From: DAOPZJ01 sp964587625
GTDB taxonomy: Bacteria; Bacillota; Clostridia; Oscillospirales; JAKOTC01
NCBI GenBank assembly: GCA_964587625.1
Contig: CAZPLU010000008.1
Coordinates: forward strand, 5,558 to 69,557
Direction: 5' to 3'
Length of the DNA stretch: 64,000 bases
Part shown: one piece after another, positions 26,331-34,311 of the stretch
How the letters are laid out: each line of letters starts with the position of its first letter
How positions within the stretch are numbered: the first letter of the stretch is position 1
Translations under genes and position numbers: made by a program
Notes under the pieces: model-generated
What the model was told of the DNA's origin: nothing
Database searches by the model: none
Seen by the model: the letters and a program-made list of their open reading frames with translations, nothing else

Positions 26331-26358
26331 TTGAAACCCGTAAAATCTGTGATATAAT
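26331..26358 (+). promoter_or_regulatory. Promoter of cysK
   Basis: TTGAAA (26331-26336), 16-bp spacer, TATAAT (26353-26358). It gives a leader of about 80 bases before the GTG start; I saw no T-box or SAM riboswitch pattern in it. Confidence 0.75.
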
Positions 26359-26443
26359 AAAAATAAGCGCAAGATTTCTCTTACAGCGGCGTCCGCATTT
26401 CCGTAATTCCCGCCTTCAAAAACACATAACGGAGGTCTTTCCC

Positions 26444-27376
26444 GTGCCAAACATTTATCAATCCATCGATCAACTGATCGGGAAAACCCCGCTGCTCGAG
26501 CTCGGCGGGTATGAAAAAGCCCATGGGCTTCACGCGAAGCTGATCGTGAAACTCGAATATTTCAACTCGGCGGGCAGCGTCAAGGACCGCATCGCCAAGG
26601 CCATGATCGACGACGCCGAGGAACGGGGCGTTTTGAAAATGGACACGGTCATCATCGAGCCGACCAGCGGCAACACAGGCATCGGACTTGCCGCGGTCGC
26701 GGCGGCGAGGGGATACCGCCTGATTCTGACGATGCCAGAGACCATGTCGGTCGAACGCAGGAATCTGATCACGGCCTACGGCGCGGAGATCGTGCTGACC
26801 GAGGGCGCGAAGGGCATGAAAGGCGCGATCGAGAAGGCGGACGAACTGGCCGGGGAGATCAAGGACAGCTTCATCCCCGGGCAATTCGACAACCCCGCGA
26901 ATCCGGCGGTTCACCGCGCGACCACCGGCCCCGAGATCTGGGAGGATACCGGCGGCGGAATCGACATCTTTGTCGCGGGCGTCGGGACCGGCGGCACGAT
27001 CACCGGCGCCGGCGAATACTTGAAATCCAAGAAGCCGTCGGTCAAAATCGTCGCGGTCGAGCCCGCCGCTTCTCCGGTGCTCTCGGCGGGCGCCGCGGGC
27101 TCGCATAAAATCCAAGGGCTCGGCGCGGGCTTTATCCCGGCGGTACTGAACACCAAGATCTACGACGAGATCGTCACGGTCGAAAACGACGACGCGTTCG
27201 CAACCGGAAAGGAAGTCGGCAAAACCGACGGCGTGCTGGTCGGCATCTCGTCGGGCGCCGCCATTTGGGCTGCGGCGGAACTCGCCAAGAGACCGGAAAA
27301 CAAAGGCAAGGTCATCGTGGCGCTGCTGCCCGACACGGGCGAGCGGTATTTATCGACACCGTTGTTCGCGGAGTAG
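26444..27376 (+). CDS. cysK: Cysteine synthase (O-acetylserine sulfhydrylase)
   Basis: 310 residues from GTG 26444, chosen because GGAGG (26431-26435) is properly spaced and the protein then begins like other CysK proteins (NIYQSIDQLIGKTPLLEL). The PLP lysine is Lys47 in NSAGSVKDR. The substrate loop TSGNTGIGLA and the phosphate-binding GTGGTITGAG are intact. It makes cysteine from O-acetylserine and sulfide, and so supplies the NifS cysteine desulfurase encoded about 2 kb downstream. Confidence 0.95.
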   Translation: MPNIYQSIDQLIGKTPLLELGGYEKAHGLHAKLIVKLEYFNSAGSVKDRIAKAMIDDAEERGVLKMDTVIIEPTSGNTGIGLAAVAAARGYRLILTMPETMSVERRNLITAYGAEIVLTEGAKGMKGAIEKADELAGEIKDSFIPGQFDNPANPAVHRATTGPEIWEDTGGGIDIFVAGVGTGGTITGAGEYLKSKKPSVKIVAVEPAASPVLSAGAAGSHKIQGLGAGFIPAVLNTKIYDEIVTVENDDAFATGKEVGKTDGVLVGISSGAAIWAAAELAKRPENKGKVIVALLPDTGERYLSTPLFAE

Positions 27377-27594
27377 GCATTCATGGTGTAGGGAACGGTG
27401 AGGCATAATCGCAATAAATTCAATGTGTTGGTTTGAATATTTAATTTAATACGGAACGGTCAAGACCGTTCCCCACACAAATTGATTGATATATTGAAAT
27501 ACATTTACAGATTTTAAAAAACCGTGTAAAATATGGCATGGACGGGGAACCGCCCGCGGCTTTTTTATAAAAACCGGGAACGGGGGATTTTTAG
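27377..27594. other. Intergenic stretch after cysK with family-B repeat
   Basis: No gene is seen. It contains a partial GTAGGGAACGGT motif near 27389 and the perfect inverted repeat at 27453-27472. Confidence 0.6.
27453..27472. repeat. Interspersed palindrome, family B copy 1
   Basis: GGAACGGTC-AA-GACCGTTCC is a perfect 9-bp inverted repeat followed by CCCACA. A close relative (GGAAAGGTC-AA-GACCTTTCC then CTACG) occurs at 46893-46912, so this is a dispersed intergenic repeat; the first copy may serve as the cysK terminator. Confidence 0.7.
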
Positions 27595-28158
27595 ATGGCT
27601 TATAACAGACAGCGGGCGTGGGAGCTGCTCACGAAATATAATCAAGGCGAATTCCATCTGTTGCACGCGCGTATTTTGGAAGATGTGATGCGGTGGTTCG
27701 CCGAAGAACTCGGTTACGGAGCCGAAAAGGAGTTTTGGGCCGTCGTCGGGCTGCTGCACGACCTCGATTTCGAGCGGTTCCCCGAACAGCACTGCGTCAA
27801 GGGGCGGGAGCTGATGCGCGAAAACGGGATCGACGAGCGCACAATCCGCGCGTGCGCCAGCCACGGGTACGGGCAGTGCGCGGATGCGGACATCCGGCCC
27901 GAGCACGAGATGGAAAAGGTGCTGTTCGCGGTCGACGAGTTGACCGGGCTGATCGGCGCGGCGGCGGTCATGCGGCCGTCGAAGAGCGTCGCCGACCTCG
28001 AGGTCTCGTCGGTGAAAAAGAAATTTAAGGACAAAAAATTCGCGGCGGGCTGCTCGCGTGAGGTGATTGAACAGGGCGCGGCGATGCTCGGATGGGAATT
28101 GGACGATTTGATCGGGAAGACGATTTTGGCCATGCGCGCGAGCGACGCGGTGAATTGA
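27595..28158 (+). CDS. HD-domain phosphohydrolase-like protein
   Basis: 187 residues. Metal-ligand pattern of the HD superfamily: His24, His55-Asp56 in LLHDLDFERF, later His (CASHGYG) and an Asp in VDELTGLI. This is the HDIG-type single-domain architecture often labelled hydrolase or phosphohydrolase. It is common in Clostridia and of unknown substrate (nucleotide or phosphate monoester hydrolysis is likely). It lies in a run of same-strand genes but with repeat-containing gaps on both sides. Confidence 0.8.
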   Translation: MAYNRQRAWELLTKYNQGEFHLLHARILEDVMRWFAEELGYGAEKEFWAVVGLLHDLDFERFPEQHCVKGRELMRENGIDERTIRACASHGYGQCADADIRPEHEMEKVLFAVDELTGLIGAAAVMRPSKSVADLEVSSVKKKFKDKKFAAGCSREVIEQGAAMLGWELDDLIGKTILAMRASDAVN

Positions 28159-28208
28159 CGTAAAAAAGTAAGAAGGGGCCGTCGTGAATACTTCCCCTTA
28201 AGTCCGAG

Positions 28209-28256
28209 ATCCTTCGACTTCGCGCGCCGGCAGGACGCGCTCCGCTCAGGATGACA
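28209..28256. repeat. Interspersed repeat, family C copy 1
   Basis: ATCCTTCGACTTCGC ... GCTCAGGATGACA can fold as an imperfect hairpin. A shorter version (GGTCCTTCGCTACGCTCAGG, then ATGACA) lies at 46840-46865. An AT-rich ATTTCCA/TTTTCCA stretch follows. Confidence 0.6.
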
Positions 28257-28313
28257 AATGTACTACCAATTTCCATTTTCTATTTTCCAATTTCTTTTTA
28301 AGGAGCCGATACG

Positions 28314-29078
28314 GTGGATCAATTTTCAAGGACCGAGATGATCTTCGGCAAAGAGGCGATGCAAAAGCTGGCGCGAAGCCGCGTGGCCGTGTTCGGCGTC
28401 GGCGGCGTGGGCGGCTATGTCGTCGAGGCGTTGGCGCGCAGCGGCGTCGGGACGCTGGATTTGATCGACGACGACAAGGTCTGTTTGACAAACCTGAACC
28501 GCCAAATTATCGCGACGCACCAAACCGTGGGACAATATAAAGTCGACGCCGCCGAAGAAAGGATTTCAGACATCAACCCCAAAGCGGTCGTGTATAAATA
28601 TCGGTGTTTTTTCCTGCCCGAAACCGCCGCGCAATTCGACTTTTCAAGGTTTGATTATGTGGTTGACGCGATCGACACCGTGGCGGGCAAGCTCGAGATT
28701 ATCCTGCGGGCAAAAGCCGTCGGAGTCCCGGTGATCTCGTCGATGGGCACGGGCAACAAAGTCGACCCGACCATGCTGCGGGTCGCGGACATTTCAAAGA
28801 CAAAAATCTGTCCGTTGGCGCGGGTGATGCGGCTGGAACTGCGCAAGCGCGGCATTAAAAAAGTTCGGGTTGTTTATTCGGAAGAATTGCCGCTGCACCC
28901 CTATGAGAGCGAGGAGACGATAAATCCGGCGACCGCTCCGAAACGCCGAAACATTCCGGCCTCGAACGCTTTTGTGCCGCCCGCGGCGGGCCTGCTGATC
29001 GCCTCCGTGGTCGTCAGAGACCTGGTCGGTTATGTTTCGAAACAGGCCCGAAAGAATCATTCGGCGGCCGATATCTGA
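28314..29078 (+). CDS. tcdA: tRNA threonylcarbamoyladenosine dehydratase (TcdA/CsdL)
   Basis: 254 residues from a GTG start with AAGGAG upstream. It is an E1-like/ThiF ATP-dependent enzyme: ATP-binding VFGVGGVGGYVVEAL (about 24-38), LIDDDKVCLTNLNRQ and DAIDTVAGKLEI. TcdA closes t6A37 of tRNA to the cyclic ct6A form, and is often linked to cysteine desulfurases, as here with nifS downstream. The segment ICPLARVMRLELRKRGIKKV is typical of the family. Confidence 0.9.
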   Translation: MDQFSRTEMIFGKEAMQKLARSRVAVFGVGGVGGYVVEALARSGVGTLDLIDDDKVCLTNLNRQIIATHQTVGQYKVDAAEERISDINPKAVVYKYRCFFLPETAAQFDFSRFDYVVDAIDTVAGKLEIILRAKAVGVPVISSMGTGNKVDPTMLRVADISKTKICPLARVMRLELRKRGIKKVRVVYSEELPLHPYESEETINPATAPKRRNIPASNAFVPPAAGLLIASVVVRDLVGYVSKQARKNHSAADI

Positions 29079-29100
29079 GGAAAGGACGGCAAATGAAAAC

Positions 29101-29508
29101 ATGATGATCTCCACAAAAGGGCGTTATGCGATCCGCCTGATGCTCGATCTCGGGCAGCATATGGGCGACGGGTTCGTCTCGCTGAAAAAAATTTCGGAGC
29201 GGCAGGATATTTCGGTCAAATATCTCGAGACCATCGTGGCGATGTTAAACAAAGCGGGAATGGTCGAAAGCTCACGGGGGAAAGAGGGGGGCTATCGCCT
29301 GTCCCGAACACCCGAGGAATACACCGTCGGTTCAATCATCCGTCTGACCGAGGGCTCGGTTGCGCCGGTCGTCTGTCTGGACTGCGGCACGCGCTGCGAA
29401 CGCGCCGCCGACTGCCTCTCGCTGCCGGTCTGGGTCAAACTCGAAAGCGCCGTCAACAACTATTTGGACAGCGTGACGCTGCGCGACGTGTTGGACGGTA
29501 AAGTATAA
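29101..29508 (+). CDS. iscR: Rrf2-family regulator, probable IscR-type Fe-S sensor
   Basis: About 135 residues. The start is an ATGATG doublet at 29101/29104 with only a distant GAGGAAAGG upstream. N-terminal winged helix ISTKGRYAIRLMLDLG; the wing KEGGYRLSRTPEEYTVGSIIRLTEG is classic Rrf2. Cysteines 91, 94, 98 and 104 (numbering from the second Met) fall in CLDCGTRCERAADC, close to the three cluster ligands of IscR. It sits directly ahead of nifS-nifU, and a perfect palindrome overlapping their promoter is the likely operator, so it should match cluster assembly to need. Confidence 0.85.
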   Translation: MMISTKGRYAIRLMLDLGQHMGDGFVSLKKISERQDISVKYLETIVAMLNKAGMVESSRGKEGGYRLSRTPEEYTVGSIIRLTEGSVAPVVCLDCGTRCERAADCLSLPVWVKLESAVNNYLDSVTLRDVLDGKV

Positions 29509-29540
29509 TCCGCCCTGAAAGGCGGATAAAAATATTTTCG

Positions 29541-29578
29541 TATATCCTATTGACACGGTAGGATATAGGTGTTATTAT
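29541..29578 (+). promoter_or_regulatory. nifS-nifU promoter overlapped by Rrf2-type operator
   Basis: TTGACA (29550-29555), 17-bp spacer, TATTAT (29573-29578). A perfect 9-bp inverted repeat, TATATCCTA (29541-29549) and TAGGATATA (29559-29567), straddles the -35 box. A 7-bp CCGAAGC/GCTTCGG hairpin follows in the leader. Confidence 0.8.
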
Positions 29579-29639
29579 AAGTATACCGAAGCGGTATGAA
29601 TTAGAAGCTTCGGGAAAGCGAACACTTAGGACGGATGAT

Positions 29640-30839
29640 ATGAGCGTATATAAAATTTATGCGGATAACGCGGCGACAACCAAGGCGAGCCGAACGGCGA
29701 CGGAAGCGATGATGCCGTATTTTGACCGGGTCTACGGCAACCCGTCGAGTTTGCATTCGGCGGGGCAGGAGGCCGCGGAGGCGCTTTGGAACGCCCGGGA
29801 GCGCGTGGCGAAAAACCTCGGGTGCGAGGCGAAGGAAATTTATTTTACCTCGGGCGGCAGCGAGGCCGACAACCAAGCGATTTTATCGGCCGCCGCAATC
29901 GGCGCGAAAAAGAATAAAAAACACATCGTCTCGACCGCGTTTGAGCATCACGCGGTGCTGCACACTCTTGAAAAACTGAAAAAGCAGGGGTATGGGGTCA
30001 CGCTGCTCGACGTGCATGAAAACGGGATCGTGACGCCCGAAGAAGTGAAGGACGCCATCCGCCCGGACACCTGTCTGGTGAGCGTGATGTACGCCAACAA
30101 CGAAATCGGGACGATCCAGCCGATCGCGGAGATCGGAAAGATTTGCCGCGAAAAGGGCGTTTTGTTCCACACCGACGCCGTGCAGGCCGCAGGGCATCTG
30201 CACATCGACGTGGTCAAAGAAAACATCGACATGCTCTCGCTTTCGGCGCACAAGTTCTACGGGCCGAAAGGGGCCGGGGCGCTGTACGTCAAAAAAGGGA
30301 TCCCGTTGGTCAATCTGATCGAGGGCGGCGCGCAGGAGCGCGGCAGGCGGGCGGGTACCGAAAATCTGCCCGCAATCGTGGGGATGGCGGCGGCCTTTGA
30401 CGAGGTCTGCGCGCATATCGATGAAAATGCCGCGAGACAAACGGCGCTGCGGGATCGGATCATCGAGGGACTTTTAAAGATTCCGCATTCCATCTTAAAC
30501 GGAGACCCGGTCCGGCGGCTCCCGGGAAACATCAATATTTGCTTTGAGGGCATCGAGGGGGAATCGATGTTGCTGCTCCTCGACGAACAGGGTATTATGG
30601 CTTCGTCGGGCTCGGCCTGCACGTCGGGTTCGCTCGACCCGAGCCATGTGCTGCTCGCTATCGGTCGGCCGCACGAGATCGCCCACGGGTCGCTGCGGCT
30701 CTCGCTCGGCGATGATAACACCGAGGAGGAGGCCGATTACATCATCGAAAAAGTATCGGAGGTCGTGGACTATTTGAGAAACATATCTCCGGTTTGGAGA
30801 GATCTTAAGGAAGGCAGGAGAATTTATGTTATACAGTGA
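29640..30839 (+). CDS. nifS: Cysteine desulfurase, NifS/IscS type
   Basis: 399 residues. PLP lysine Lys205 in SAHKFYGPKG, sulfur-carrying Cys327 in SSGSACTSGS, and the His103/104 and Asp179 positions that bind the cofactor are present. Class I desulfurase (IscS/NifS) rather than SufS, judged by the loop around the active cysteine. It removes sulfur from cysteine for Fe-S clusters, which the CODH/ACS enzymes elsewhere in the window need in quantity. It overlaps the scaffold gene by 14 bases. Confidence 0.95.
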   Translation: MSVYKIYADNAATTKASRTATEAMMPYFDRVYGNPSSLHSAGQEAAEALWNARERVAKNLGCEAKEIYFTSGGSEADNQAILSAAAIGAKKNKKHIVSTAFEHHAVLHTLEKLKKQGYGVTLLDVHENGIVTPEEVKDAIRPDTCLVSVMYANNEIGTIQPIAEIGKICREKGVLFHTDAVQAAGHLHIDVVKENIDMLSLSAHKFYGPKGAGALYVKKGIPLVNLIEGGAQERGRRAGTENLPAIVGMAAAFDEVCAHIDENAARQTALRDRIIEGLLKIPHSILNGDPVRRLPGNINICFEGIEGESMLLLLDEQGIMASSGSACTSGSLDPSHVLLAIGRPHEIAHGSLRLSLGDDNTEEEADYIIEKVSEVVDYLRNISPVWRDLKEGRRIYVIQ

Positions 30840-31278
30840 AAAAGTCATGGATCATTTTAAGCATCCGCGCAACGTCGGTATCATCGAGAACGCGGACGGC
30901 GTCGGCGAGGTCGGCAACGCCAAATGCGGCGACATTATGAAAATCTATATTCAAATCAAGGATGACGTCATCGACGACGTCAAATTCGAGACCTTCGGGT
31001 GCGGCTCCGCGATTGCGTCCAGCTCGATGGCGACCGAGCTGATCAAGGGCAAACCGCTCTCCGAGGCGCTCGCGCTCACCAACAAGGCGGTGACCGAGGC
31101 GCTCGACGGGCTGCCGGCGCACAAGCTGCACTGCTCGGTGCTGGCCGAGGAGGCCATCAAGTCCGCCATCGCCGACTATTACCGCAAAAACAACATTGAA
31201 TATGACAAGACGCTCTTCCCCGACTGCGAGACCTGCGGCTGCTGTGAGGACAAAAAGTGCAGGGAGAGCCACTGTTAA
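30826..31278 (+). CDS. nifU: Iron-sulfur scaffold protein, NifU/IscU type
   Basis: 150 residues. The three cluster-binding cysteines and the aspartate of IscU are present: Cys34 and Asp36 (AKCGD), Cys59 (FGCGSA) and Cys103 (LHCSV). Beyond the IscU fold it has a short tail with six further cysteines (DCETCGCC ... KKCRESHC), seen in Clostridial NifU-like proteins and perhaps binding an extra metal. The start lies inside nifS, so translation is coupled. Confidence 0.95.
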   Translation: MLYSEKVMDHFKHPRNVGIIENADGVGEVGNAKCGDIMKIYIQIKDDVIDDVKFETFGCGSAIASSSMATELIKGKPLSEALALTNKAVTEALDGLPAHKLHCSVLAEEAIKSAIADYYRKNNIEYDKTLFPDCETCGCCEDKKCRESHC

Positions 31279-31339
31279 AATATTGGGGTCCCGTGACCGG
31301 CCACTTTGCCGGAGCAGGGCAGGCGTGATGAAAAACGCC

Positions 31340-31378
31340 AAAAACCCGATCCAAGCGATATGCTTTGATCGGGTTTTT
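31340..31378 (+). terminator. Terminator after nifU
   Basis: AAAAACCCGATC and GATCGGGTTTTT form a perfect 12-bp stem with an extra inner AAGC/GCTT pairing, ending in a T-run. Confidence 0.9.
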
Positions 31379-31521
31379 GGTCTGCGCCGATTTCATTGCC
31401 CGGACACGGATAAAATGCGGCGCAATACCAATCTCTCGCCTACGGCGAATTGAAACCGCAGGTTGCTCTGCCGTTTCAGTTGAGATTATTTACTCCTGAA
31501 AATCAAATAAAACCGTTATGC

Positions 31522-31550
31522 AAAAAGGAGTTGCCAAAAAGCAGCTCTTT
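31522..31550 (-). terminator. Terminator after the zinc-ribbon gene
   Basis: On the minus strand AAAGAGCTGC and GCAACTCCTT pair over 10 bases with two imperfect positions, ending in a T-run, 16 bases past the stop of 31566-31838. Confidence 0.6.
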
Positions 31551-31565
31551 GTTGAAACTCAATTT

Positions 31566-31838
31566 TTATTGCTTTCTGAAGCAATCGCTGCAATAGACAG
31601 GACGATCGCTGCGCGGTTCGAAAGGAACCTTGCACGCTTTGCCGCACTCTGCACAGACCGCATCGTACATCGGGCGGTTTCCGCCGCCGGAGGTGTTGCC
31701 TTTACGCGCGTTGCGGCAGGTCCTGCAGCGCTGCGGCTCGTTTGTAAAGCCCTTTTCGGCGTGGAATTCCTGCTCGCTGGCAGTGAAGGTGAACTGTTGA
31801 CCGCAATCTTTGCAAGTCAGGATCTTGTCGTTGTACAT
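31566..31838 (-). CDS. Small zinc-ribbon protein
   Basis: 90 residues with four CxxC pairs: CKDC (about 9-12), CRTC (about 38-41), CAEC (about 62-65) and CSDC (about 83-86). They would make two zinc ribbons. The pattern QCRxCRxARK and the C-terminal CxxCF match the probable zinc-ribbon family common in Clostridia and Chloroflexi, whose role is unknown. The gene stands alone with its own terminator. TATAAT occurs just upstream on the minus strand (near 31868), but no convincing -35 was found. Confidence 0.8.
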   Translation of the reverse strand: MYNDKILTCKDCGQQFTFTASEQEFHAEKGFTNEPQRCRTCRNARKGNTSGGGNRPMYDAVCAECGKACKVPFEPRSDRPVYCSDCFRKQ

Positions 31839-32056
31839 GGAATACCTCTTTCATTCATTACAAATTATACTTTAACCGCGACACAACGATAATTTGCTAT
31901 ACGAGCATACAGCATCCCGAACGGAATGTCAACAAGAATTTTCGAGAAATGCAAAAAAATTGTTCCCAACGCGAAAAAACCGGAAAAAAGATCGAAATAA
32001 GGCGGTTTTCCGCTTGGTTCACTGCAAAAGCGCGGCATACGGTTTCACCGTATTTA

Positions 32057-32392
32057 TCACACGGTTTTGGGCGTTTTCCGGTCGCGTATGATGCTCAATG
32101 CAACCGCGGCAAGCGTCACACAGGCACAGCCCGCCAAAAAACCGATCCGCAGAGAGTGCCGCTTTTGGAGTTTGCGGCGCAGCGTGCTGTAGCCGTCGCT
32201 GAGGTTGATGTTTTTGGTCAGTTCGGGCCTGTGAATCGCCGTTTTTGCCGCGCGCGCATATTGCAAGTATTGTTTTTTGCAAGCCGGGCAGCTGCGTAAA
32301 TGCGCCCTGACCGCCGCGCGGGTCGAAGCGCTGAGCGTGTGATCCCAATAAAGCGAAATCAGATCAAGCGCCGCGTCACAGTTCAAGTTCAT
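32057..32392 (-). CDS. Anti-sigma factor with zinc-finger (ZAS) domain
   Basis: 111 residues. The N-terminal ZAS module has the HxxxCxxC motif in HLRSCPAC (about 31-38), a short linker and one membrane helix near the C-terminus (about 83-100, GFLAGCACVTLAAVALSI). It starts inside the sigma factor gene (17-base overlap), the standard sigma/anti-sigma arrangement. It should hold the ECF sigma factor at the membrane; the extracytoplasmic part is only about ten residues, so it is unlikely to be the sensor itself. Confidence 0.85.
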   Translation of the reverse strand: MNLNCDAALDLISLYWDHTLSASTRAAVRAHLRSCPACKKQYLQYARAAKTAIHRPELTKNINLSDGYSTLRRKLQKRHSLRIGFLAGCACVTLAAVALSIIRDRKTPKTV

Positions 32393-32927
32393 TTTTCAAA
32401 TCCTCCGTCAGCATTTTTTTGGCGCGGAAATAGATGACTTTTGCCGAGTTTTCGCTGATTCCGAGCGCCTCGCCGACCTGGGCGAACGGCATCTCGGCAT
32501 AGATGCGCAAAATCACCACGTCGCGGTATTTTTCGGGCAGCTTACGAATCAGCCGCTTGACCGATTCAATGACCACCCGCCTGATCACCGCGTCCTCGGG
32601 GTTGTAATGGGCGGTACGGCAGAAAGCATCCGTCACCAAATCGAGGTTGATGGCGTCAAGCCCCTGCCTGCGTTTTCGCAGGTATTTATAATAGGTGTGC
32701 TTGGCGATGGCGGCGAGCCAGGTGAACAGCTCACTCTGCCCGCGGAAGCGGTGAAAAGCGGAAAAGGCCTGGAAAAAGGTCTCTTGGGTCAGTTCCTCGG
32801 ACAAAAGCGCATCTCCGCAGAGCGCGAATAAAAACGCGTGGACACGGGCGGCGTTTTCACGGTAGATTTTTTCAAACGACTCCAATTCGCACCTCTTTTC
32901 TGCCTTTTCGCTCCCGGCTGCTCTCAT
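32376..32927 (-). CDS. ECF-family RNA polymerase sigma factor
   Basis: 183 residues with region 2 (FLFALCGDALLSEELTQETFF ... FTWLAAIAKHTYYKYLRKRR) and region 4 (LPEKYRDVVILRIYAEMPFAQVGEALGISENSAKV). It is transcribed away from fabH, and a near-identical promoter (TGTAAC, 17 bp, CACTAA) lies in front of each gene, which is strong evidence that this sigma factor autoregulates and transcribes the fatty acid operon. TAAGGA is 8 bases from ATG 32927. The predicted leader is only about 12 bases. Confidence 0.9.
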   Translation of the reverse strand: MRAAGSEKAEKRCELESFEKIYRENAARVHAFLFALCGDALLSEELTQETFFQAFSAFHRFRGQSELFTWLAAIAKHTYYKYLRKRRQGLDAINLDLVTDAFCRTAHYNPEDAVIRRVVIESVKRLIRKLPEKYRDVVILRIYAEMPFAQVGEALGISENSAKVIYFRAKKMLTEDLKNELEL

Positions 32928-32945
32928 AGAACTATCCTTATATCT

Positions 32946-32974
32946 TTAGTGCCGCGAAAAAACGGGAAGTTACA
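32946..32974 (-). promoter_or_regulatory. ECF-type promoter of the sigma/anti-sigma operon
   Basis: On the minus strand TGTAAC (32974-32969), 17-bp spacer, CACTAA (32951-32946). The spacer contains a T6 run as in the divergent copy. The TGTAAC -35 matches that of sigma-X-like ECF factors; no TTGACA/TATAAT promoter was found here. Confidence 0.8.
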
Positions 32975-32975
32975 C

Positions 32976-32997
32976 GAATAAAAGAAAAATTTTATTC
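32976..32997. promoter_or_regulatory. Inverted repeat between the divergent ECF promoters
   Basis: GAATAAAA (32976-32983), 6-base spacer, TTTTATTC (32990-32997). Being AT-rich it could act as an UP element for both promoters or be an operator for a lipid-responsive regulator. Confidence 0.45.
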
Positions 32998-33005
32998 AAA
33001 ATCCT

Positions 33006-33034
33006 TGTAACTTTCGCCTTTTTTAACGCACTAA
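33006..33034 (+). promoter_or_regulatory. ECF-type promoter of the fatty acid operon
   Basis: TGTAAC (33006-33011), 17-bp spacer, CACTAA (33029-33034). Base composition and spacing match the divergent sigma-gene promoter, including the T6 run. Transcription would start near 33041, upstream of GGGAGGA and ATG 33069. Confidence 0.8.
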
Positions 33035-33068
33035 CTTTTTGTGGGCTGCATCCACGGGAGGAACTTTG

Positions 33069-34022
33069 ATGAGTTTTAAAATCATCGGCACGGGTATGTG
33101 CGTGCCGGAACGCGTCGTGACGAACGGCGAGCTTTCACAGTTGATGGACACCAATGACGAATGGATTTCGCAGCGGGTCGGGGTTCGAAGCCGGCACGTC
33201 TGCACCTCGGAGACAACCGCCGATCTGGCTGTTGCGGCCGCCGAACACGCGCTTGACGACTGCGGCGTCAGAGCTGAAGAACTCGATTTGATTTTGGCCG
33301 CCTCGGTCAGCGCCGACACCGTCACCCCCGCGCTCTCGTGCGTGATCCAAAAGCGGCTCGGAGCGCATTGCATGGCGATGGACGTCGGCGCGGCATGCTC
33401 GGCGTTTGTGTTTCTGCTCGAGACGGCGGCCTGTTTTTTCGCGCGGAACGTTTATAAAAATATCCTGGTCGTGGGCGCGGAGCGGCTGAGCAAGATTACC
33501 GACTGGGAGGACCGCTCGACTTGCGTGATCTTCGGCGACGGAGCGGGCGCCGCGGTGCTTTCACAGGGTAAAAATTACCTCGACGCCGTGTTCACGGTGA
33601 TCGGAGACGACGAGGTGCTGCGGGTGCCGTGTTATGCCGGAAAAAGCCCGTTTTCAACCCTTGAACCCGAACCGCCCTATATCCAGATGAGCGGGAAAGA
33701 GGTCTACCGTTATGCGGTGCAGTCGATGGCACAGGACATCGGCACGCTGTTGACCCGAAACGGTCTTACGGCAGACGCCTTAAAATATATTATACCACAT
33801 CAGGCAAACCGGCGCATCATCGAGGCGGCGGCGGAGCGCTCGGGAATCCCGATCGAAAAGTTTTATATCAACATCGACCGCTACGGCAACACCTCGTCGG
33901 CCAGCATCCCGATCGCGCTCGACGAGCTGAACAAGTCCGGCGCGCTGGAACGCGGTGACCTATTATTACTCACGGCGTTCGGCGGGGGTCTCGCGAGCGC
34001 CTCCTGCCTGTTGAAATGGTAA
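33069..34022 (+). CDS. fabH: Beta-ketoacyl-ACP synthase III
   Basis: 317 residues from ATG 33069 (GGGAGGA upstream; an in-frame TTG at 33039 would precede the transcript start). The catalytic triad is Cys110 (GAACSAF), His243 (IPHQAN) and Asn273 (YGNTSSAS). It condenses acetyl- or branched acyl-CoA with malonyl-ACP to start each fatty acid chain. As first gene of the operon it takes its transcription from the ECF promoter at 33006-33034. Confidence 0.95.
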   Translation: MSFKIIGTGMCVPERVVTNGELSQLMDTNDEWISQRVGVRSRHVCTSETTADLAVAAAEHALDDCGVRAEELDLILAASVSADTVTPALSCVIQKRLGAHCMAMDVGAACSAFVFLLETAACFFARNVYKNILVVGAERLSKITDWEDRSTCVIFGDGAGAAVLSQGKNYLDAVFTVIGDDEVLRVPCYAGKSPFSTLEPEPPYIQMSGKEVYRYAVQSMAQDIGTLLTRNGLTADALKYIIPHQANRRIIEAAAERSGIPIEKFYINIDRYGNTSSASIPIALDELNKSGALERGDLLLLTAFGGGLASASCLLKW

Positions 34023-34050
34023 ATTAAAATCAATTAAAGGAGCAGACAAC

Positions 34051-34281
34051 ATGGTAACCGAAAAAATCACATCCCTATTGGTCGAAAAGTTGGAGTGCGA
34101 CGCTTCCAAAATCACAAGCGAGACGGTCTTGACCGACCTCGGCATCGACTCGCTCGACATTACCGAACTGGTCATGGACCTCGAAAACGAGTTCGATGTC
34201 GAGATCGAGCTGGCAGAAAACATCAAGACCGTCGCCGATTTGGCGAGCGCCATCGAGGAAAAGATCAAAGAAAAAGCGTAA
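34051..34281 (+). CDS. acpP: Acyl carrier protein
   Basis: 76 residues, acidic, with the phosphopantetheine site Ser in GIDSLDITELVMDLE. Normal length. It lies between fabH and fabK with AAAGGAG upstream, and carries the growing chain for all enzymes of this operon. Confidence 0.95.
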   Translation: MVTEKITSLLVEKLECDASKITSETVLTDLGIDSLDITELVMDLENEFDVEIELAENIKTVADLASAIEEKIKEKA

Positions 34282-34311
34282 ATCCATATCGTCTGAAAGG
34301 ATGACAATTAC

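Noticed and set aside
26359..26443. T-box or SAM riboswitch in the cysK leader
   Set aside because: About 80 bases is too short for a T-box, and neither the T-box sequence nor a terminator/antiterminator pair is visible.
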